A DNA stretch of 64,000 bases from GCA-2699445 sp032127075 (GTDB lineage Bacteria > Actinomycetota > Actinomycetes > S36-B12 > GCA-2699445), in NCBI GenBank assembly GCA_032127075.1, contig JAQAZZ010000008.1, positions 20,314 to 84,313 of the forward strand, in the 5' to 3' direction. Below, piece after piece: positions 25,952 to 34,294 of the stretch (position 1 is its first letter; each line of letters starts with the position of its first letter). The position numbers and the translations under genes were made by a program. Below the pieces are notes generated by a model. That model was given only the letters and a program-made list of their open reading frames with translations, had not been told where the DNA came from and made no database searches.

Positions 25952-27341
25952 TGGGATCGGCGGCCGCGGGCTCCGGCTCCTGGCCCCCGAACGTCTCCCC
26001 ATGCCTCTTGCGGCGCCACAGGATGTACACGTACAAGGGGACCCCGATCATGATCAGCATGAAGAGCCAGTAGATGTCCTGCGCGCCACCGCCGTAGAAC
26101 GCGAAGATGGTGAACAGGGTTGCGATAACGGCGACGGCCAGCTTCCGGGCGAAATGGCCCACGGGAACCTTCCCCCGGTCGAGGAGCAGCCACTTCAGCT
26201 CAGCGGCGGCCGAGAAGGCATAGGACACCATCGTGGCGACCGCCGACACCAGCACCAGCTGCGCAACGGCGTCGCCCAGGCTGCCCCCGGTGTACTCCAG
26301 CAGGAGGAGGCTCGAGGCCAGCACGCCGGAGATCAAGAGCCCGAGCGAGGGCGCGTGCCTGATGTTCAGCCGGCCGAACGCCTTGGGCGCCAACCCGTCG
26401 AACTCGGCGGCCATCGGGATCTGGCCCGACAGCAGGATCAGCCCGTTCATCGCTCCCAGGCAGGACACGACGGCGACGGCGGCCACTGCCGTGCCGGCCC
26501 ATTCGCCGAACATATTCTCCGCGGCCAGGCTGAACGCCGCATCGGTAGTCTGCAGGTCGGCGTTCGGCACGGCGCCGAAAACCGCGGCGGTGCTGAGCAG
26601 GTAGACCGCTGCGGCCGCCAGTGTGCCGATCAGGGTGGCCCGGGGGATGGTCTTGTCGGGTTCGTGCACGTCGCCCGCCGGGACGGTCGCGGCCTCGATG
26701 CCGATGAAGGAGAAGAGCGTGTACGCCATCACAGACGTCAGCACCTCCAACGTCGGCAGTTCCGAGGCGCTGAACTCGCCGAGGTTGGCCGCATCGAAGG
26801 CGATGAAGCCCAAGGTGCCGATGAGGGCCAGCGGCACAACCTTCAGGATCGTCAGAATCAGCGAGGTCATGCCGCCGGCGACGACGCCACGGGTGTTGAT
26901 GACCGTCAGCAGTGCGATCGCCCCCACCGCCACGGCCGCGGAGATCAGCCGATTCTCAACCACTGCGGGGATCAGCACGCCCATGTAGACCACCAGCGAC
27001 GATGCGATGGCGCCGATTCCCACCCATGCCCCGATCCAGTAGGTCCACGCCGACTGGAAGCCCACAAAATCGCCGAAACCGTGCCGCGCGAAAGCATAGG
27101 GTCCGCCCACATCCGGCGTGCGCCGGGCCAGCGAAGCGAACACCAGCGCCAGCATGACGCTGCCCAGGGCGGTGATGCCGAATCCGACCAGGCTGATGGG
27201 GCCGAACTGGGCCAGGAACGTGGGCTGGGTGAAGATGCCAGCCCCCACTATGGTGCCGGTCACCAGGGCTGTGGCCGGCCATAGGGTGAGGCCCTTGGCC
27301 TGGTAGTCGGTCTCGCCGGTTTCCTGCGCGGTGGTCGACAT
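25941..27341 (-). CDS. APC superfamily amino acid/polyamine permease
   Basis: A 466-aa transporter with about 12 membrane helices. It shows the APC motif LVTGTIVGAGIFTQPTFLAQFGP in helix 1, GPYAFARHGFGDFVGFQSAWTYWIG in helix 3, and FSFIGIEAATVPAGDVHEPDKTIPRAT in helix 6. The last motif is typical of arginine/ornithine and polyamine exchangers. The substrate is not determined. The ATG at 27341 is preceded by a weak AGAGGCGGCGAAG site. It is a single gene, convergent with the methyltransferase and divergent from the DUF4916 gene. Confidence 0.88.
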   Translation of the reverse strand: MSTTAQETGETDYQAKGLTLWPATALVTGTIVGAGIFTQPTFLAQFGPISLVGFGITALGSVMLALVFASLARRTPDVGGPYAFARHGFGDFVGFQSAWTYWIGAWVGIGAIASSLVVYMGVLIPAVVENRLISAAVAVGAIALLTVINTRGVVAGGMTSLILTILKVVPLALIGTLGFIAFDAANLGEFSASELPTLEVLTSVMAYTLFSFIGIEAATVPAGDVHEPDKTIPRATLIGTLAAAAVYLLSTAAVFGAVPNADLQTTDAAFSLAAENMFGEWAGTAVAAVAVVSCLGAMNGLILLSGQIPMAAEFDGLAPKAFGRLNIRHAPSLGLLISGVLASSLLLLEYTGGSLGDAVAQLVLVSAVATMVSYAFSAAAELKWLLLDRGKVPVGHFARKLAVAVIATLFTIFAFYGGGAQDIYWLFMLIMIGVPLYVYILWRRKRHGETFGGQEPEPAAADPISG

Positions 27342-27472
27342 CTTCGCCGCCTCTCGTGGACCATTCACTCGCTCGGGCGGGTGCCCGGGCCGGTTGCCCA
27401 CTAACGTAGTGATCGCGTCCGCGAATCTCCCAGAAACGCCGGATGCCGTTGAAAGCCCCGAAGAGGAGTGCG

Positions 27473-28012
27473 ATGTCCGCCGATCTCACCCAGCCCCAGG
27501 GCGGCTGGCTGACGCCGGAGGCGATCAAAGAGGCGCGCGACCAGGTGCCGCTGGTCTACCTCGACGCGATCCCCGTCCGAGTTGACGAGTCCGGTCTGAT
27601 CCGCCGAGTCGGGCTGCTGCTTCGCGCGACACCCGACGGCGTGCTGACCCGGATGTTCGTGTCCGGCAGGGTTCACCGGGGGGAACGGATCCGGGACGCT
27701 TTGATGCGCCACCTGGAGAAGGACCTGGGTCCGATGGCGCTGCCTCGCATCCCCGTGGCGCCACAGCCGTTCACCGTGGCGGAGTACTTCCCCGACCCCG
27801 GTGTCACGGGATTCCACGACCCCCGCCAGCATGCGGTCTCCTTGGCCTTCATCGTTCCCGTCTTCGGTGACTGCGAGCCGTCCCAGCAGGCGCTGGATCT
27901 GGCCTGGCTGACCCCGGCGGAAGCTGTCAGCCCCGACGTGCTGGTGGAGTTGGTCGGCGGGCGCGACCGCCTGTTGCGCATGGCGCTGGCCCACGCGGGG
28001 GTGCTGCCCTGA
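27473..28012 (+). CDS. Nudix-like DUF4916 protein
   Basis: A 179-aa protein of the actinobacterial DUF4916 family related to Nudix hydrolases. It has the beta-strand core VPLVYLDAIPVRVDESGLIRRVGLLLRA and GVLTRMFVSGRVHRGERIRDALMRHLEKDLGPMA at the Nudix-box position. The canonical GX5EX7REUXEEXGU box is degenerate: REx2EE is replaced by DALMRHLEKD, so catalytic activity is open. The ATG at 27473 has GAGGAG six bases upstream. Its stop overlaps the pta start (TGATG), linking it to acetate metabolism by operon. Confidence 0.8.
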   Translation: MSADLTQPQGGWLTPEAIKEARDQVPLVYLDAIPVRVDESGLIRRVGLLLRATPDGVLTRMFVSGRVHRGERIRDALMRHLEKDLGPMALPRIPVAPQPFTVAEYFPDPGVTGFHDPRQHAVSLAFIVPVFGDCEPSQQALDLAWLTPAEAVSPDVLVELVGGRDRLLRMALAHAGVLP

Positions 28013-30102
28013 TGACCGCCGCGGTGTACATCGCCTCGCTGGAGCCTGAAAGCGGCAAGTCGCTGGTCAGCCTGGGTGCGATGGACGCCGCCGCCGGGCG
28101 CACCGCTCGGGTGGGCTTCTTCCGTCCGGTGATCGCCTACGGCGACAAGCAGGATCCCGTGATCGAGATGATGCGGTCCCGCTACCGGCTCGCACAGTCC
28201 TACGAGTCCTCCTACGGGGTGACAACCGCCGAGACCAGGGGGGTGGGGGAGAGCGTCGACCCGGCGCTGGTCCATCGCATCCTCGCCAAATACGAGGGCC
28301 TCGCACGGGACTGCGACCTCGTCATCATCGAGGGGACCGACTACTCGGGGGCCTCGGCTGCTTTCGAGTTCGCCCTCAACGCCGACATCGCAGCTCACAT
28401 GGGTGCTGCCACCGTGCTGGTCGTCCGGGCCCACCAGCACCGCAAGGATCAGTTGGTGGGTGCCCTGACGGCGGCTCGGACAAGCCTGGAGGAGCGGCAC
28501 GAGGCCATCTTCGGGTTCGTGATCAACAGGGTGCCCCCGGAAGACATGCGGGAAGTCGCCGGGCTGGTCGAACAGGCCGATGGGACGCCGGTGTGGCTGC
28601 TGCCGGAAGAGCCGGCACTCGGTCGGCCCAATCTCGGCGAGATCGCGGCGGCGGTTTCGGCGCGCACGATCGCCGGGGGCCCGGACGGGCTGCGCCGGGA
28701 GATCGAGCACGTCATGGTCGCGGCGATGACGCTGCCCCACCTGATGGAGCGGCTGCAACCCAATTCGCTGGTCATCGCCCCGGGCGACCGGTCAGACGTG
28801 CTGCTGCTGGCACAGGCATCGCGGTTGGGCTCCGGCCTGCCGGCCATCGCCGGGCTGTTGCTGACCGGCGGCTACGCGCCCGACGACGTTCTGATGAAGT
28901 TCACCCGGGCGATGGGCGACGTGTCCGTGCCCACCCTGTTGACGGACCGTGACACCTATGCGACCGCTGATGCCGTTTCGCACGCGCAGGGAACCCTGGA
29001 AGGTGGCGACGAGCGGCGCATCGCTTTGGCGCTGCGGATCTTCGAGGACCACGTCGACATCGATCGGCTGACCCAGCGGTTGCGCGGCACCAGGAGCGTC
29101 CAGGTCACGCCGGTCATGTTCGAGCGGCGCCTGGTCGCCCGGGCCAGGGCCGACCGGCAGCACGTTGTCCTGCCCGAGGGAACCGACGACCGCATCCTGG
29201 TGGCAGCCGACCGCATCATGCGGCGGGATGCCGCGGCGCTGACCGTGCTGGGGGATGTCGACGACATCGCGACACGCGCGGAACGACTCGGGGTGGACCT
29301 GTCCGGCGTCCGCGTGGTCGATCCGGAGTCCAGCCCCGAGCGCCACCGCTACGCCGAGGAGATCCTGCGGCTGCGCGCTGCCAAGGGCATCGCGGCGGAG
29401 ACGGCGTGGGAGTTGTCGGGGGATCCGTCCTGGTTCGGGACCTTGATGGTGCAGTGCGGCGACGCCGACGGAATGGTCAGTGGAGCGGCCCACACCACCG
29501 CCGACACCGTGCGGCCGGCGCTGCAGATCATCCGCACTTCACCGGGCATCTCGGTGGTGTCCAGCGTCTTCCTCATGGCGATGCCCGACCGCGTCCACGT
29601 CTACGGCGACTGTGCCGTGCTGCCCGACCCCAACGCGGAGCAACTCGCCGACATCGCGATCTCCTCGGCGGGCACAGCCGCCGCCTTCGGGGTCGAACCG
29701 CTCGTAGCCATGCTGTCGTACTCCACGGGAGTTTCCGGGGCGGGTGCGGACGTGGAGAAGGTTGCCCGGGCCACGGAACTGGTCCGGAAACGTGCCCCCG
29801 AGCTGCCGGTTGAGGGGCCGATCCAGTTCGACGCCGCGGTGGATCCGAGGATCGCCGCCTCGAAACTGCCCGAATCGACCGTCGCCGGGCGGGCGACCGT
29901 GTTCGTCTTCCCGGATCTCAACACGGGCAACAACACCTATAAGGCGGTGCAGCGCACATCCGGGGCGCTTGCGATCGGCCCGATCCTGCAGGGCCTGCGG
30001 CTGCCGGTCAACGACCTCAGCCGCGGTGCCACTGTCGACGACATCGTCAACACCGTGGTCATCACCGCCATCCAGGCGCAGGGCATCGGGGAGAGGAACT
30101 GA
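28012..30102 (+). CDS. pta: Phosphate acetyltransferase (long form)
   Basis: A 696-aa enzyme converting acetyl-CoA and phosphate to acetyl phosphate. Three parts: an N-terminal P-loop-like domain (residues 1 to about 220, SLEPESGKSLVSLG), a DRTGG-type regulatory region (about 220-340) and the C-terminal catalytic PTA domain (about 370-690; HVVLPEGTDDRILVAADRI, MVSGAAHTTADTVRPALQII, DLNTGNNTYKAVQRTSGA). It overlaps the DUF4916 gene and is followed after 3 bp by ackA, so the two make the reversible acetate pathway as one unit. Confidence 0.96.
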   Translation: MTAAVYIASLEPESGKSLVSLGAMDAAAGRTARVGFFRPVIAYGDKQDPVIEMMRSRYRLAQSYESSYGVTTAETRGVGESVDPALVHRILAKYEGLARDCDLVIIEGTDYSGASAAFEFALNADIAAHMGAATVLVVRAHQHRKDQLVGALTAARTSLEERHEAIFGFVINRVPPEDMREVAGLVEQADGTPVWLLPEEPALGRPNLGEIAAAVSARTIAGGPDGLRREIEHVMVAAMTLPHLMERLQPNSLVIAPGDRSDVLLLAQASRLGSGLPAIAGLLLTGGYAPDDVLMKFTRAMGDVSVPTLLTDRDTYATADAVSHAQGTLEGGDERRIALALRIFEDHVDIDRLTQRLRGTRSVQVTPVMFERRLVARARADRQHVVLPEGTDDRILVAADRIMRRDAAALTVLGDVDDIATRAERLGVDLSGVRVVDPESSPERHRYAEEILRLRAAKGIAAETAWELSGDPSWFGTLMVQCGDADGMVSGAAHTTADTVRPALQIIRTSPGISVVSSVFLMAMPDRVHVYGDCAVLPDPNAEQLADIAISSAGTAAAFGVEPLVAMLSYSTGVSGAGADVEKVARATELVRKRAPELPVEGPIQFDAAVDPRIAASKLPESTVAGRATVFVFPDLNTGNNTYKAVQRTSGALAIGPILQGLRLPVNDLSRGATVDDIVNTVVITAIQAQGIGERN

Positions 30103-30105
30103 TCC

Positions 30106-31281
30106 ATGCCGCAGGTCCTGGTCGTCAACGCCGGCTCGTCCTCGCTGAAGTTCGCCGTCCTCGACCCGGCAACCGGCCAACGGGCCGCCGAAGGCATCGT
30201 GGAACGGATCGGGGAGCCTGATGCGACGATTCGCTTCGCTGCCGGCGACGGACCGGTGCAGCGCAGCACAGCGGAGATCTCGGACCACATCGTTGCCTTT
30301 GCGGCTGCCCGGCAGCTGCTTGCCGACAGCGTTGCGGAGCTGCCGGAAGTGGTGGGCCACCGAGTGGTGCACGGCGGTGACCGGCTCACGCGCCCCACGG
30401 TCATCGATGATCAGGTCGTCGAGCAGATCGTGGACTGCATCCCGCTGGCTCCCTTGCACAATCCCGCCGCGTTGAGCGGAATCGCGGCCGCTCTGCAGCA
30501 GTTTCCCGACGCCGTCCACGTGGCCGTGTTCGACACCGCCTTCCACGCCACCATTCCGGCATCGGCGCGTGAATACGCCATCGACCGAACCGTCGCCGAG
30601 GCGCACCATATCCGCCGCTACGGCTTCCACGGCACATCGCACGACTACGTAGCGCGCCGAGCCGCCGAGTTCCTCAACCGCGACCCCGCGGAGGCCAACC
30701 TCATCACTCTCCACCTGGGCAACGGGGCCAGCGCCTGCGCGGTGCGCGGCGGGCGCAGCGTGGAAACATCCATGGGAGTGACGCCGTTGGAGGGGCTGGT
30801 CATGGGGACCCGCAGCGGCGACATCGACCCGTCGGTGCCCGTCATGCTGGTGCGTGCGGGCTGGGACGCTGACGCCGTGGACGATCTGCTCAACCGCAAC
30901 GGTGGCCTCAAGGGGCTGTGCGGCGCCAACGACATGCGCGAGATCCGATCAAGGGCGGACTCGGGAGACGCCGCGGCCCGGTTGGCGCGCGATGTGATGG
31001 TCCACCGGCTGCGCAAGTACCTGGGGGCCTACGCGTTCGTGCTGGGCCGGGTCGATGCGGTGGTGTTCACCGCCGGGATAGGGGAGCACAACGATTGGGT
31101 GCGCGCCAATGTCTGTCGCGATCTCGCGGGTTTCGGGATAGAGATCGATGAATCCGCCAATACGGCCCCCGGGGATGAGCCGAGGGTCATCTCGGCGCCC
31201 GGGGCGCCGGTGGCGGTGCTGGTGATTCCCACCGACGAGGAGTCGGCCATCGCCGCGGCGGCTCAGGATCTGGTCGGCTGA
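30106..31281 (+). CDS. ackA: Acetate kinase
   Basis: A 391-aa ASKHA-fold kinase that makes ATP and acetate from acetyl phosphate and ADP. It has the signature NAGSSSLKF at residues 7-15, HRVVHGGDRL, GFHGTSHDYV, LHLGNGASACAVRGGRSVETSMGVTPLEGLVMGTRSGDIDP and FTAGIGEHN. It follows pta by 3 bp. A weak 5-bp hairpin (31284-31298) just after the stop is the only terminator candidate before the response regulator promoter. Confidence 0.97.
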   Translation: MPQVLVVNAGSSSLKFAVLDPATGQRAAEGIVERIGEPDATIRFAAGDGPVQRSTAEISDHIVAFAAARQLLADSVAELPEVVGHRVVHGGDRLTRPTVIDDQVVEQIVDCIPLAPLHNPAALSGIAAALQQFPDAVHVAVFDTAFHATIPASAREYAIDRTVAEAHHIRRYGFHGTSHDYVARRAAEFLNRDPAEANLITLHLGNGASACAVRGGRSVETSMGVTPLEGLVMGTRSGDIDPSVPVMLVRAGWDADAVDDLLNRNGGLKGLCGANDMREIRSRADSGDAAARLARDVMVHRLRKYLGAYAFVLGRVDAVVFTAGIGEHNDWVRANVCRDLAGFGIEIDESANTAPGDEPRVISAPGAPVAVLVIPTDEESAIAAAAQDLVG

Positions 31282-31315
31282 GAGTTGCCGCCAGCAACGT
31301 GACGGCCCCCCCGAC

Positions 31316-31321
31316 TACTCT
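31316..31321 (+). promoter_or_regulatory. Candidate -10 box of response regulator gene
   Basis: TACTCT, giving a transcription start near 31328 and a leader of about 40 nt that contains two hairpins. Confidence 0.45.
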
Positions 31322-31329
31322 GGTGGTAC

Positions 31330-31363
31330 GGCGGGAGAGGACTCCCGCCCCACGGGGGAGTGG
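31330..31363 (+). promoter_or_regulatory. Two tandem hairpins in the response regulator 5' leader
   Basis: First: GGCGGGAG (31330-31337), loop AGGA, CTCCCGCC (31342-31349), a perfect 8-bp stem at the 5' end of the transcript. Second: CCAC (31350-31353), loop GGGGGA, GTGG (31360-31363), which places the ribosome binding site in a loop 3 nt before the ATG at 31367. Confidence 0.5.
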
Positions 31364-31366
31364 AAG

Positions 31367-32023
31367 ATGGCTGGTGACGGCGAACGACGAGGGACCGCGA
31401 TCACGGTGGCGGTCATAGAAGACCATATTCTGGTGCGTGACGGTTTCGTCTCAGCGTTGACGGAGTCCGGATTCATTGTGGCCCATGCGGGCGCGTCCCC
31501 TGCCGAGTTGTTGCGGCGCGACATCGAAGTCGATGTTGTGCTGCTCGATTTGGACCTCGGGGCGGAGGGCGCGGCGACGCCGGAGGACGTCAGCGCCATG
31601 AACAAGCGCGGGTGGCGCGTGCTGCTGGTCTCGGCCATGGCGCAGCAGAGCCAGGTCCGGGCGTTCCTGCGCGCCGATGTGGCGGGCTATGTCCCCAAGT
31701 GGGAGTCGCGAGACACCCTCACCAAGGCGATCCGGGATACGGCGGACGGGGCGGACATGACCTCGCGCGAGCTTGCGGGGATCATCTTCGCCGACGACGA
31801 TCCCCAGCGGCCGCCGCTGTCCGAGCAGGAGCAGGTGGCGCTGCGGCTGTATGCGTCTGGCCTGAAGATGTCGTCGGTCGCCCGGCACATGAACGTTTCC
31901 CCGCACACTGCCAAGGAGTACATCAAAAGGGTGCGGGAGAAGTACGCCGCGGCCGGCCGCGCGGCTCCCACCAAGACCGATCTGTACCGCGAAGCAGTGC
32001 GCGATCACCTCTTGGACGAGTAG
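31367..32023 (+). CDS. LuxR-type orphan response regulator
   Basis: A 218-aa protein: receiver domain (about 12-130) with the acidic pair in VAVIEDHILVRDG, the phosphoacceptor aspartate in DVVLLDLDLGAEG, LVSAM and the lysine in GYVPKWES; then a LuxR/FixJ-type HTH (about 150-215; LSEQEQVALRLYASGLKMSSVARHMNVSPHTAKEYIKRVREKY). No histidine kinase gene is in the window, so the signal input is unknown. The ATG at 31367 has GGGGGAG eight bases upstream, within a small hairpin. Confidence 0.88.
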   Translation: MAGDGERRGTAITVAVIEDHILVRDGFVSALTESGFIVAHAGASPAELLRRDIEVDVVLLDLDLGAEGAATPEDVSAMNKRGWRVLLVSAMAQQSQVRAFLRADVAGYVPKWESRDTLTKAIRDTADGADMTSRELAGIIFADDDPQRPPLSEQEQVALRLYASGLKMSSVARHMNVSPHTAKEYIKRVREKYAAAGRAAPTKTDLYREAVRDHLLDE

Positions 32024-32133
32024 CTGCGTCCGCAAATGTCAGGTGAAGAGGGGACACGGACCTGCTGATTCCGCAGCTTGTCAGCGCGCACAATCAAAGT
32101 GGATGCAGAGCTACGGGGGTGCGCTGGATCCGT

Positions 32134-32168
32134 GAAGCGGGTGTCGGGTTGTTCCCGGCGCCCGCTTC
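32134..32168 (+). terminator. Strong hairpin between response regulator and miaB
   Basis: A 15-bp stem, 32134-32148 with 32154-32168, loop TTGTT, with two G-T pairs. It begins GAAGCGGG and closes CCCGCTTC. It lies 110 bp after the response regulator stop and just before the miaB -10 box. Confidence 0.6.
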
Positions 32169-32183
32169 GCCGATTGCCGCGAC

Positions 32184-32189
32184 TATCCT
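32184..32189 (+). promoter_or_regulatory. Candidate -10 box of miaB
   Basis: TATCCT, giving a leader of about 55 nt. A GCATCC-TGGG-GGATGC hairpin (32208-32223) lies in that leader, upstream of the AGGAAG ribosome binding site. Confidence 0.45.
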
Positions 32190-32251
32190 GTAAGCCCGCG
32201 TCACCCCGCATCCTGGGGGATGCCGGTGTCCACAGTCAGGAAGTCACGCCG

Positions 32252-33685
32252 ATGAACCAACCGGTCCCCAAGCCGCGAACCTACCGCGTGCGGACCCTCG
32301 GCTGTCAGATGAACGTCCACGACTCGGAGCGGATGGCGGGGCTGTTGGAAGCGGCCGGCTACCGTCCCGCACCCCCGGACGCCGACGCAGACCTTGTCCT
32401 CATCAACACGTGCGCGGTGCGAGAGAACGCCGACAACCGGCTCTACGGCAACCTGGGACACCTCGCCGCTCGCAAGCGGGACAACCCCGGCATGCGCATC
32501 GCTGTCGCAGGGTGCCTGGCGCAGAAGGACCGCGACACGATCCTTCACCGAGCGCCGTGGGTCGACGTCGTGCTGGGCACCCACAACATCGATGCGCTCC
32601 CGGTGCTGCTCGAAAGGGCGGAGCGGCTCGGCGAATCGCAGGCCGAATTCGCCGAGACGTTGCAGGCCTTCCCCTCGGACCTCCCGGTGCGCCGGCAGTC
32701 CGCCCACAGCGCCTGGGTGTCGATCAGCGTGGGGTGCAACAACAGCTGCACATTCTGCATTGTGCCGTCGCTGCGCGGGCGGGAGCGGGACCGCCGACCC
32801 GGGGACATCCTCGCCGAGGTCGGTGCCCTTGCCGAGCAGGGGGTGCGGGAGGTGACTCTGCTCGGTCAGAACGTGAACGCCTACGGTGTCGAGTTCGGCG
32901 ACCGGCATGCGTTCGCCGATCTGCTGCGCGCGGTGGGTGGCGTGGCGGGCATCCAGCGGGTCCGCTTCACCAGTCCCCATCCCCGGGACTTCAGCCCTGA
33001 AGTGATCGAAGCGATGGCGGAAACGGACGCGGTGATGCCACACCTGCACATGCCGCTGCAGAGCGGCTCCGACGACGTGCTGCGACGTATGCGCCGCTCG
33101 TACCGGGCGGAGAGATTCCTGGGGCTCGTGGAGTCGGTGCGTGCCGCGATCCCCGAGGCCGCGATCACGACCGACATCATCGTGGGGTTCCCGGGGGAGA
33201 CCGAGGCTGATTTCGAGCAGACCTTGGCTGTGGTGGGTCGAGCGCGTTTCGCCGACGCGTTCACCTTCCAGTACTCACCGCGGCCGGGAACCCCTGCGGC
33301 GGGGTTCCCCGATCAGGTGCCGGCCGATGTCGTGGCACAGCGATACCGGCGGCTCGCCGAGGTGGTGGCGGACATCGCCTGGGACCAGAACCGGGGGTTC
33401 GAGGGCCAGGTGGTAGAAGTTATGGTCTCCGATTCGGGCGGTCGAAAAGACAGCGCGACGAAGCGTCTGACAGGCCGGGCGAGGGACAACCGCTTGGTTC
33501 ATTTCGCGCCACCGCCCATACAGGTGCAGCCTGGCGATCTGGTAGCCGCGCGGATCACGCGCGGAGCGCCCCACCACCTGCTGTCCGATGAACCCGGGGT
33601 GTTGCTCGGTGAGGGAACGCACGACCCGTCGTGCCGCAGACCCGACAGTGCGGTGGTTCTGGGGATTCCCACACTGAGGCGATAG
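32252..33685 (+). CDS. miaB: tRNA-2-methylthio-N6-dimethylallyladenosine synthase MiaB
   Basis: A 477-aa radical SAM methylthiotransferase that adds the 2-methylthio group to i6A37 of tRNA. The N-terminal UPF0004 domain has the cluster cysteines in LGCQMN, NTCAVRE and AGCLAQKD. The radical SAM motif is GCNNSCTFCIVP, and a TRAM domain closes the protein. It needs two [4Fe-4S] clusters, linking it to the SUF operon. The ATG at 32252 is preceded by AGGAAG; the in-frame extension upstream is not conserved-looking. miaA, the enzyme for the preceding step, lies 600 bp downstream. Confidence 0.96.
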   Translation: MNQPVPKPRTYRVRTLGCQMNVHDSERMAGLLEAAGYRPAPPDADADLVLINTCAVRENADNRLYGNLGHLAARKRDNPGMRIAVAGCLAQKDRDTILHRAPWVDVVLGTHNIDALPVLLERAERLGESQAEFAETLQAFPSDLPVRRQSAHSAWVSISVGCNNSCTFCIVPSLRGRERDRRPGDILAEVGALAEQGVREVTLLGQNVNAYGVEFGDRHAFADLLRAVGGVAGIQRVRFTSPHPRDFSPEVIEAMAETDAVMPHLHMPLQSGSDDVLRRMRRSYRAERFLGLVESVRAAIPEAAITTDIIVGFPGETEADFEQTLAVVGRARFADAFTFQYSPRPGTPAAGFPDQVPADVVAQRYRRLAEVVADIAWDQNRGFEGQVVEVMVSDSGGRKDSATKRLTGRARDNRLVHFAPPPIQVQPGDLVAARITRGAPHHLLSDEPGVLLGEGTHDPSCRRPDSAVVLGIPTLRR

Positions 33686-33728
33686 GCAACTGCTGCGCGC
33701 CCGGGAACCCCCGGCGCGCAGCAGTTGC
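33685..33728. terminator. Long bidirectional terminator between miaB and the repeat protein
   Basis: GCAACTGCTGCGCGCC (33686-33701) pairs perfectly with the complementary arm 33713-33728, a 16-bp stem with an 11-nt loop. It begins at the miaB stop codon and ends 6 bp before the stop of the convergent gene. Confidence 0.8.
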
Positions 33729-33733
33729 TCCGC

Positions 33734-34234
33734 TCACTTGTCGCTGCTGGCGTCCTCAGCCGCAGATTGGGCCTGCTGCGCGGCGTCTGCGGCAGCGTCC
33801 GTAGCGCTTTGGGCCGCACCGCTGACCGTCTCCTTGGCGCTCTGCAGGCCGCCGACGGCCTTCCCGGTCAACTCGTCGACCTTGTCGGTGACGCTGGACA
33901 GTTTGCCCCCGGTCTTCTCATCGACGAAGTCGGTGGCCTTGTCCACTGCGTCGGACAGCCGGTCGCCGTGGGTGTCGGCGAGGTCGGAGACCATCTCCCG
34001 AGCCTGCTCAGCCATCTGCTGGGCCTGCTCTTGCAGGTGCTGGGCAGCCTCGCTGGCCTTGGCGGCCATCTCGTTGGCTCGCTCGCCGCCGCGGGTCTCG
34101 GACAGTTCGGCCATGATCTGCTTGGCCTGCTCTACCATCTGCTGGGCCTGGTCCTGCAGTGTCTGGGCGGCTTCGGTGGCCTTGGCGGCCGTCTCGTTGG
34201 CCCGGTCTTTGATGTTCTCTGAAGCGTTGCTCAT
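33734..34234 (-). CDS. Repeat coiled-coil protein with MT0933 antitoxin-like segment
   Basis: A 166-aa highly charged protein without Cys, Trp or membrane segments. Residues 12-52 and 53-92 are a tandem duplication (ANETAAKATEAAQTLQDQAQ versus ANEMAAKASEAAQHLQEQAQ), giving an amphipathic helix like LEA or apolipoprotein repeats. Residues about 97-125 (AVDKATDFVDEKTGGKLSSVTDKVDE) resemble the MT0933-like antitoxin family of mycobacteria. The rest is Ala/Gln/Asp-rich and probably disordered. The ATG at 34234 is divergent from miaA. No toxin gene is adjacent, so a stress or desiccation role is as likely as an antitoxin role. Confidence 0.75.
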   Translation of the reverse strand: MSNASENIKDRANETAAKATEAAQTLQDQAQQMVEQAKQIMAELSETRGGERANEMAAKASEAAQHLQEQAQQMAEQAREMVSDLADTHGDRLSDAVDKATDFVDEKTGGKLSSVTDKVDELTGKAVGGLQSAKETVSGAAQSATDAAADAAQQAQSAAEDASSDK

Positions 34235-34294
34235 TGGGCGTTGGCCCTCCTGATCAGTGGACGTGACGTGTGCAGCCTAGGGGATCATGAGGGG

